From the NCBI GenBank assembly GCA_012964275.1, contig DTUG01000179.1, positions 1 to 34,251 on the forward strand: DNA of 34,251 nucleotides. Direction: 5' to 3'. The stretch comes from Fidelibacterota bacterium. Lineage in GTDB: Bacteria > Fidelibacterota > Marinisomatia > Marinisomatales > UBA1611. Every line of letters starts with the position of its first letter. Position 1 is the first letter of the stretch. Position numbers and translations under genes: made by a program. Positions 28,017-34,251 of this stretch are shown piece by piece. The notes beneath the pieces are model-generated. The model saw only the letters and a program-made list of their open reading frames with translations. It did no database searches and had not been told where the DNA came from.

Positions 28017-28436
28017 ATGACTGATTCTGTAAACTCAGATAAAGCTCCGGAACCAGTTGGCCCATACCCTCATGCCAGGAAAGTAGGCAACCTGCTTTTT
28101 CTATCTGGTGTTGGTCCGCGCAAACCCGGCATGAAAACAATACCGGGGGTTGAATTAGATAAAAGTGGAAATATTCTTTCCTACAATATAGTCGATCAAT
28201 GTCGGTCAGTGTTTGAAAATGTACGCAACATTTTGGAAGATGCAGGGAGCCATTGGGACAATCTTGTAGATGTAACCGTATTTTTAACGAATATGAAAAA
28301 TGATTTTCCAGTTTATAATCAGATATATGCAGAATATTTCAAAAATAATCAGCCTTGCCGTACGACAGTGGAAGTAACTGCGTTACCAACACCGATAGCT
28401 ATTGAGCTTAAATGTATTGCAACCATTAGGAAATAG
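28017..28436 (+). CDS. RidA/YjgF family protein, probable 2-aminomuconate deaminase
   Basis: EPVGPYPHARKVGNLLFLSGVGPRKPG..., DQCRSVFENVRNILEDAGSHWDNLVDVTVFLTNMKNDFPVYNQIYAEYF...CRTTVEVTALPTPIAIELKCIA; position within the kynurenine operon. Confidence 0.85.
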   Translation: MTDSVNSDKAPEPVGPYPHARKVGNLLFLSGVGPRKPGMKTIPGVELDKSGNILSYNIVDQCRSVFENVRNILEDAGSHWDNLVDVTVFLTNMKNDFPVYNQIYAEYFKNNQPCRTTVEVTALPTPIAIELKCIATIRK

Positions 28437-28438
28437 AC

Positions 28439-28954
28439 ATGGGTTTAAATCTGCCTATTAATTTTAGACATTGGATCCGGGATAATCGCCATCTCTTAAA
28501 ACCGCCTGTAGGCAATCAGGTTGTGTATAATGGCACTGATTTTATGATTATGGTTGTAGGTGGTCCTAATTCCCGGAAAGATTACCATGTGGATCCCGTT
28601 GAAGAATTTTTCTATCAATTGGAAGGAGATATGCTCCTAAAAGTCATAGAAGATGGTTCCCGGGAAGACATCCCCATTAAAGAAGGTGAAATTTTCTTAT
28701 TACCTCCGAATGTTCCCCATTCACCTCAACGTTTTGAAAGTACTGTTGGTCTTGTTATCGAATACAAAAGGGAGGATGGTGCACTGGATGGATTCCAATG
28801 GTATTGCGACACCTGTGACAAACTGCTTTATGAAGAATTTTTTGTTTTAACAGATATTGTTGCCCAACTGCCGCCATTATTCCAAAAATACTGGGATACG
28901 CTAGAATATAGAACTTGTAATCATTGCGGTTCGGTGCAGGATCCGCCTAACTGA
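28439..28954 (+). CDS. nbaC: 3-hydroxyanthranilate 3,4-dioxygenase
   Basis: VVGGPNSRKDYHVDPVEEFFYQLEGDMLLKVIEDG...IFLLPPNVPHSPQRF...GLVIEYKR...WYCDTCDKLLYEEFFVLTDI plus C-terminal rubredoxin-like Cys pairs (CDTC, CNHC). Confidence 0.95.
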   Translation: MGLNLPINFRHWIRDNRHLLKPPVGNQVVYNGTDFMIMVVGGPNSRKDYHVDPVEEFFYQLEGDMLLKVIEDGSREDIPIKEGEIFLLPPNVPHSPQRFESTVGLVIEYKREDGALDGFQWYCDTCDKLLYEEFFVLTDIVAQLPPLFQKYWDTLEYRTCNHCGSVQDPPN

Positions 28955-28963
28955 TTCCAATAT

Positions 28964-29977
28964 TTGAGAATCGATATCCACACTCATATTCTGCCGAAAG
29001 AATGGCCTGACTTAAAAAAGAAATATGGTTATGGCGGCTGGATTCACTTAGATCATCATAAAACAGGCTGTGCCCGCATGATGAAAGATAACCAGTTTTT
29101 TAGGGAAGTAGAGTCTAACCTGTGGGATCCAGAAATCCGGGGCAATGAATGTGATAATTATGGTATAGATATTCAGGTTCTCTCCACTGTGCCGGTGATG
29201 TTCAGTTATTGGGCGAAACCAGAGCATGGCCTTGATCTGTCCAAGCTGTTAAATGATCATATTGCATCAATAGTTGCTGATCAGCCAAGGCGTTTTATCG
29301 GTTTGGGGACATTACCAATGCAGGAACCATCTTTAGCCGTATCTGAATTGGAACGCTGTGTAAAAGAGCTTGGTTTAGTAGGCGTTCAAATTGGGACCAA
29401 TATAAATGGTATGAATCTTAGCGATGATTCGTTATTTGAAGTGTTTGAATCAGCTGAGTCTCTAAACGCCGCAATTTTCATTCATCCATGGTATATGATG
29501 GGTGAAAAGGATATGATTCAATATTGGTTGCCATGGCTTGTCGGTATGCCTGCAGAAATATCCAGGGCCATCTGTTCCATGATTTTTGGCGGAATATTTG
29601 AAAGATTACCCAATTTGCGAGTTGCTTTTGCCCATGGTGGTGGGGCGTTTCCAGCAACGATTGGACGTATTGATCATGGCTTTAGTGTCAGGCCGGATCT
29701 TTGCGCTGTTGATAATGATAAACTTCCTTCTACCTATCTGGGAAAATTCTGGGTGGACTCCCTATTGCATGACAGAACTGCCCTATCATACATCATCAGT
29801 AAAGTCGGTATGGAGAAAATTGCTTTGGGCACTGATTATCCATTTCCTCTTGGAGAACTTGAGCCGGGATCGTTAATTGATGAAATGGAAAATCTTTCAG
29901 CGGATAACAAAGATATGCTTTATTGCAGAAATGCATTAAACTGGCTAGGGCTTGACAATAATTCGTTTTTGAAATGA
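28964..29977 (+). CDS. nbaD: 2-amino-3-carboxymuconate-6-semialdehyde decarboxylase (ACMSD, amidohydrolase family)
   Basis: TTG start; RIDIHTHILPKEWPDLKKKYGYGGWIHL..., IQVLSTVPVMFSYWAKPEHGLDLSKLLNDHIA, FAHGGGAFPATIGRIDHGF, KIALGTDYPFPLGE. Confidence 0.93.
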   Translation: MRIDIHTHILPKEWPDLKKKYGYGGWIHLDHHKTGCARMMKDNQFFREVESNLWDPEIRGNECDNYGIDIQVLSTVPVMFSYWAKPEHGLDLSKLLNDHIASIVADQPRRFIGLGTLPMQEPSLAVSELERCVKELGLVGVQIGTNINGMNLSDDSLFEVFESAESLNAAIFIHPWYMMGEKDMIQYWLPWLVGMPAEISRAICSMIFGGIFERLPNLRVAFAHGGGAFPATIGRIDHGFSVRPDLCAVDNDKLPSTYLGKFWVDSLLHDRTALSYIISKVGMEKIALGTDYPFPLGELEPGSLIDEMENLSADNKDMLYCRNALNWLGLDNNSFLK

Positions 29978-30765
29978 AGTGTAACGTAAAAGTGGGTCAT
30001 CGGTGGTTTGAATATGAATCCACACAGTTTCAAGATGTATCCATTCCCCTGGACTTTAAAGGACCTCAGGTAAATTTCTTTAGTGTTGATCATGCATCGG
30101 CATCGCCTTACAGAAGTGAAAACGTCATTGGTGATACTGTTCAGGGAGGTGGGTGCAATTTTGATACAATTACTTTCATACCCCATTGTTGTGGAACCCA
30201 TACGGAATGTGTTGGCCATATTGTAAATGATGATGTTTATATCAATGACATTTTACCAGACACATTGGTTCCTGCATCCCTCGTGTCTATTGAAACAATA
30301 AAAAAAAATAGTAGCAGTGATCAAATTATTCCAATGGACAAACTGGAATCGGAATTGTTGTCTCTAGACGATGAATTTAAATCCGCTTTGGTTATACGAA
30401 CCTTGCCGAATTCGGAAACAAAACTATCAGCAAGCTATGATGCTGACAACTTACCTGCCTATTTAGAGAAAGGTACGATGGAATTAATCATTGAACATGG
30501 CGTAGATCATCTGCTGGTTGATTTGCCTTCTATTGATAGAGCTTATGATGAAGGAAGATTGGATTGCCATCATCTTTTCTGGGGATTACCTAGAGGATCG
30601 CATAACTTGGATGGCATTGAACCTTCCCATAGAACAATTACCGAGTTGATTTTTGTACCCAATATTATAAAAGATGGCAGGTATCTGTTGCAGTTGCAGA
30701 TCACTAATTTTATACGTGATGCGGCACCCAGCCGGCCGCTGTTGTTTTCTATTGTTGAAAAATGA
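29974..30765 (+). CDS. Cyclase family (PF04199-type) hydrolase, probable kynurenine formamidase
   Basis: DVSIPLDFKGPQVNFF..., CNFDTITFIPHCCGTHTECVGHIVND (variant HxGTHxDxxxH metal motif), DHLLVDLPSIDRAYDEG, HHLFWGLPRG; between ACMSD and kynureninase with a 4-nt overlap on each side. Confidence 0.83.
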   Translation: MKCNVKVGHRWFEYESTQFQDVSIPLDFKGPQVNFFSVDHASASPYRSENVIGDTVQGGGCNFDTITFIPHCCGTHTECVGHIVNDDVYINDILPDTLVPASLVSIETIKKNSSSDQIIPMDKLESELLSLDDEFKSALVIRTLPNSETKLSASYDADNLPAYLEKGTMELIIEHGVDHLLVDLPSIDRAYDEGRLDCHHLFWGLPRGSHNLDGIEPSHRTITELIFVPNIIKDGRYLLQLQITNFIRDAAPSRPLLFSIVEK

Positions 30766-32015
30766 ATTTTCAAACAACGGAAGAATTCGCAAAACAACTG
30801 GATCGTAAAGATCCACTTCGTAAGTACCGTTCCAGATTTCATATTCCGCATCGGGATGACAAGGATGTCATTTATTTTTGCGGGAATTCATTGGGCTTGA
30901 TGCCCAAGACGACTGAAGAATATTTGAATAGGGAATTAGCTGTTTGGAAGCAAGATGGCGTTCTGGGAAACCACACCCGCTGGGAACCGTACCATGAACA
31001 TGTAACTGAGTCAACAGCAAGATTGGTAGGAGCACAACCTTCGGAAGTTGTTGTCATGAATGCTTTGACAGTGAACATTCATTTACTGCTCGTTTCATTT
31101 TATCAACCGACAGAAGATAGATTTAAAATCATCATCGAAAAAGGTGCTTTCCCTTCCGATCGGTATGCGGTGGAATCGCAAATAAAATTTCATGGTTTTG
31201 ACCCAGATAATGCATTAGTGGAACTAGAGCCGCGTAGTGGTGAAAGATGTCTGCGTACCAATGATATTTTAAATACACTTAGGGAAAACGAAAACACTGT
31301 TGCAACCATTATGATTGGTGGAGTTAACTATTATACCGGTCAGGCTTTTGATATGGGCAAAATCACAGAGACAGGACGAGAATGTGGTGCGAAGGTCGGT
31401 TTCGACCTAGCTCATGCTGTAGGAAATTTGCCGTTAAGTTTACATGAATGGGGTATGGATTTTGCAGCTTGGTGCAGTTATAAATATCTCTGCGCTGGTC
31501 CTGGAAGTCCTGGAGGCATTTTTGTTCACGAACGCCATGGCAGTTGGGATGGTCCTCGTTTTAATGGTTGGTGGGGACATGATAAAAACACCCGCTTCAA
31601 TATGGACCCGGATTTCATTTCTACCAAAGGAGCAGAAGGGTGGCAGATCAGTAATGCCCCCATTTTAGGATTAGCCTGTTTGCGGTCATCGATGGAGATT
31701 ATAAATGATATCGGTATGTTGGCATTACGGATCAAAAGTGAAGAATTAACAGCTTATATGGAGTATCTACTGAATCAATTGGGTGACTCTCTAAAGATTA
31801 TTACACCATCTGATCCAGCTCAACGGGGCTGTCAGTTATCTGTGGTTATGAATAATTCCGGTAAACAAGTATTTGAAAAATTGAAAGTAAAAAATGTTAT
31901 CTGCGACTGGCGAGAACCCGATGTTATACGGCTCGCCCCAAAACCACTTTATAACTCATTCTCTGAAGTCTATCAATTTGTTGAAATATTGAGATCCATT
32001 CTGCAAACCAGGTAG
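30762..32015 (+). CDS. kynU: Kynureninase
   Basis: YFCGNSLGLMPKTTEEYLNRELAVWKQDGVLGNHTRWEPYHE..., FDLAHAVGNLPLSLHEWGMDFAAWCSYKYLCAGPGSPGGIFVHERH, FNGWWGHDKNTRF. Confidence 0.96.
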   Translation: MNFQTTEEFAKQLDRKDPLRKYRSRFHIPHRDDKDVIYFCGNSLGLMPKTTEEYLNRELAVWKQDGVLGNHTRWEPYHEHVTESTARLVGAQPSEVVVMNALTVNIHLLLVSFYQPTEDRFKIIIEKGAFPSDRYAVESQIKFHGFDPDNALVELEPRSGERCLRTNDILNTLRENENTVATIMIGGVNYYTGQAFDMGKITETGRECGAKVGFDLAHAVGNLPLSLHEWGMDFAAWCSYKYLCAGPGSPGGIFVHERHGSWDGPRFNGWWGHDKNTRFNMDPDFISTKGAEGWQISNAPILGLACLRSSMEIINDIGMLALRIKSEELTAYMEYLLNQLGDSLKIITPSDPAQRGCQLSVVMNNSGKQVFEKLKVKNVICDWREPDVIRLAPKPLYNSFSEVYQFVEILRSILQTR

Positions 32016-32016
32016 C

Positions 32017-33366
32017 ATGCCTGTTCCGGAAAAAATAGTTCTGATTGGTGCCGGACTAACAGGACCGCTTTTAGCTACATATTTAGCGAAACGTGGTTTT
32101 GAGATTGAAATATTTGAGCGCCGTCCTGACATGCGCACTGAACCTATCGGTGCTGGTCGTTCCATTAATCTTGCTGTTTCATTAAGAGGGGTCCATGCCC
32201 TGAAAGAAGTAGGGTTATTTGAGGAAATTAAAAAGATTTTTATTCCAATGAAGGGCAGAATTATCCATGACTTGAATAATTCTATGCATTTTCTTCCTTA
32301 TGGAAAGGGTGAAAAGGAATTTATTAATTCTGTTTCGAGAGCAGAATTGAATATGCAATTGATGAGCCTTGCTGAAAAAACTGGCAAGGTTAAAATTCAT
32401 TTTGAGCAGCGTTGCTTGGGTATGGATTTTACTAAACGTATAGTGTCTTTTGTTGATGAAGCCAGCCAGGAAAAAAAGTCTCTGAGGAGCGATTGTGTAA
32501 TAGGTACAGATGGTTCTGCTTCCAACTTGCGGTCTTCCATGGAAAGTCTGGAAGGCTATGTATCACGGTTTATTCCACTGGGTCATGGATATAAGGAACT
32601 TTCTATTTCAGCTGATAGTAATGGGGATTTTAAAATGGAACCGCACGGGCTTCATATTTGGCCTCGTGGCAATTATATGCTTATCGCTTTGCCGAATTTG
32701 GATCGTTCATTTACATGTACATTATTTTTTCCAATGAAAGGCGATGTAAGCTTCGAAAGTTTAAAAACAAAATCTCATATAGCATCTTTTTTCGAAGAAC
32801 AATTTCCTGATACAATTGAACTGATGCCGGATGTGGTAGATCAGTATATTTCTTATCCAACCAGTACACTGGGAACTGTCCGGTCTGAGCCTTGGAATGT
32901 AGAAGATATTGCATTGATCATTGGTGATGCTGCCCATGCAATAGTCCCTTTTTTCGGCCAGGGAATGAACGCTGCTTTTGAAGATTGTACAATTTTAAAT
33001 GCAATGATGGATGATTATGAAGATGATTGGAAAAACCTGTTTTCTGATTTTAGTCAACATAGAAAGCTGCATACAGATGCAATCGCCGACATGGCTATGG
33101 AAAATTATATTGAAATGAGGGACCTGGTAAATGACCCTGATTTCTTGCTGGCAAAAGAAGTAGAAAGAGAATTGGAAGAAAAATTTCCTGGAAAATTTAT
33201 TCCCCGTTATTCAATGGTTTCATTCCATCGTATTCCTTATGCTGAAGTATATGCAAGGGGTCGGAAACAGATCACTATCGTGGAAGAATTAATGAAAAAT
33301 TTAAATCAGGTCAGGGATCTGGATATGAAGCGCGCTACTGAATTAATGGCGGATTATAAAGTATAA
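32017..33366 (+). CDS. kmo: Kynurenine 3-monooxygenase
   Basis: VLIGAGLTGPLLATYLAKRGFEIEIFERRPDMR..., GRSINLAVSLRGVHALKEVGL, IGTDGSASNLRSSM, IIGDAAHAIVPFFGQGMNAAFEDC. Confidence 0.96.
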   Translation: MPVPEKIVLIGAGLTGPLLATYLAKRGFEIEIFERRPDMRTEPIGAGRSINLAVSLRGVHALKEVGLFEEIKKIFIPMKGRIIHDLNNSMHFLPYGKGEKEFINSVSRAELNMQLMSLAEKTGKVKIHFEQRCLGMDFTKRIVSFVDEASQEKKSLRSDCVIGTDGSASNLRSSMESLEGYVSRFIPLGHGYKELSISADSNGDFKMEPHGLHIWPRGNYMLIALPNLDRSFTCTLFFPMKGDVSFESLKTKSHIASFFEEQFPDTIELMPDVVDQYISYPTSTLGTVRSEPWNVEDIALIIGDAAHAIVPFFGQGMNAAFEDCTILNAMMDDYEDDWKNLFSDFSQHRKLHTDAIADMAMENYIEMRDLVNDPDFLLAKEVERELEEKFPGKFIPRYSMVSFHRIPYAEVYARGRKQITIVEELMKNLNQVRDLDMKRATELMADYKV

Positions 33367-33388
33367 AATAATTTAGATTTTATTAGGT

Positions 33389-34251
33389 TCATTGCGACCG
33401 TATAACCGCTAAGCCTCTTTCTATAATATCAGAATATTGTGTACCGGTTGAGATCATTTCCTTTAACTGATGGTGAATTTCCATTGCCTTTTTTGATAAG
33501 TGTTTTTCAGTTAGGATCATTTCATAGATCTCCATCAGGAGAAGCCAATCATTAGGGAAGGAATTGTTTAATTTTTCTAGTACAGGGATATATTCTTTTT
33601 TTTCAATGTTCTTTTCTCTCATTTCCCTGACCATGCTATATAATTCGTTCAAGGATTTGTTCTCTTCAGTCAGGTTTGATGATTGACTAATAGTATTCTC
33701 TTTTTGTTTTTTATTTTTATAGTATGCTGTCCAGTCTGCTGGACCGCCAAATACTGAAACGATCCTGCTCCCGCAGGCAAGATCATATACTCCCCATTCA
33801 GGTCGGAACAAGAATTGGTTATTCAGTGTTACACTACAATCTTCAAGCGAAATCAATAATGGCGTGGCATTATTATAGTGTGTCTTGATTACGATTCCTG
33901 AAATCTTGATACCATTGGAAAAATGAATACTCACCGCATTATCATCGAAAATTCCCAGCCCCTGCAAATCTGTGCGACTGAGTTGATGCAGTGATTTACC
34001 AACATTTGAAATTATACCAACCGGCGCTCCAAATCCATCTGAATGATAATCAACACTGTGCCCTGAGATTTCATTATCATTGTAAGAGAGTTGGACAGGC
34101 CCAGTATATTTGATATAGGCAAGCTCATTACTATCAATGATCATAAGATCGGATAAAACACCTGAGACTTGCAGCCCTGAATCATAAACCGCTGTAGTTA
34201 CGGTTTCTGCAGTTTTTGCTTTTTTTAGTCCTAGGATTCCCCCTGTTTTGT
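33389..34251 (-). CDS. Long-type aromatic amino acid hydroxylase (phenylalanine 4-hydroxylase), C-terminal part, truncated by the window edge
   Basis: Reading upstream of the ORF-track ATG stays open to the edge (KTGGILGLKKAKTAETVTTAVYDSGLQVSGVLSDLMIIDSNELAYIKYTGPVQLSYNDNEISGHSVDYHSDGFGAPVG...FLFRPEWGVYDLACGSRIVSVFGGPADW), matching the C-terminal extension of Bacteroidetes-type hydroxylases as I recall them. Confidence 0.75.
   Translation of the reverse strand, partial: KTGGILGLKKAKTAETVTTAVYDSGLQVSGVLSDLMIIDSNELAYIKYTGPVQLSYNDNEISGHSVDYHSDGFGAPVGIISNVGKSLHQLSRTDLQGLGIFDDNAVSIHFSNGIKISGIVIKTHYNNATPLLISLEDCSVTLNNQFLFRPEWGVYDLACGSRIVSVFGGPADWTAYYKNKKQKENTISQSSNLTEENKSLNELYSMVREMREKNIEKKEYIPVLEKLNNSFPNDWLLLMEIYEMILTEKHLSKKAMEIHHQLKEMISTGTQYSDIIERGLAVIRSQ

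Noticed and set aside
1-34251. CRISPR arrays, tRNA/rRNA genes, transposases, prophage or classical defence genes
   Set aside because: I looked for phased repeats, cloverleaf-like sequences, integrase/transposase motifs and toxin/defence domains and saw none I could support by eye.

Overview
This 34 kb window is densely coded and bacterial. Gene content and protein style resemble a diderm of the Bacteroidetes/Marinimicrobia type; that placement is inference. Left part: a partial TonB-dependent receptor; a three-gene minus-strand operon (LpxH-like, HEAT-repeat lipoprotein, carboxypeptidase-regulatory-like protein); a 1000+ aa secreted gluzincin/TolB-propeller/beta-barrel protein; radA, tgt, a NUDIX hydrolase and a peroxiredoxin. 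Middle: a tyrosine/homogentisate catabolic cluster on the minus strand (Lrp regulator, aminotransferase, HPPD, FAH-family hydrolase, HGD, flavin reductase-like, degenerate AMP-binding protein). Then sfsA, an Ig-like lipoprotein, manC, an EF-G paralog, a HIT protein and a small membrane protein plus SSS transporter pair. Right: a seven-gene kynurenine pathway operon (TDO, RidA/2-aminomuconate deaminase-like, HAAO, ACMSD, cyclase-type formamidase, kynureninase, KMO), followed by the convergent C-terminal part of a long aromatic amino acid hydroxylase. The strongest unusual signal is at 10359-10814. A PrxQ/BCP peroxiredoxin has an in-frame TGA exactly at the peroxidatic cysteine (TPG-U-T), followed by a hairpin with bacterial SECIS geometry, so it is a probable selenoprotein that ORF callers split. 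Other notable points: a Tgt lacking its CxCxxC zinc ligands, an HPPD with no standard start codon for its conserved N-terminus, an AMP-binding protein lacking its P-loop and C-terminal domain, an EF-G paralog with altered GTPase motifs, and a kynurenine formamidase candidate with an altered metal motif.
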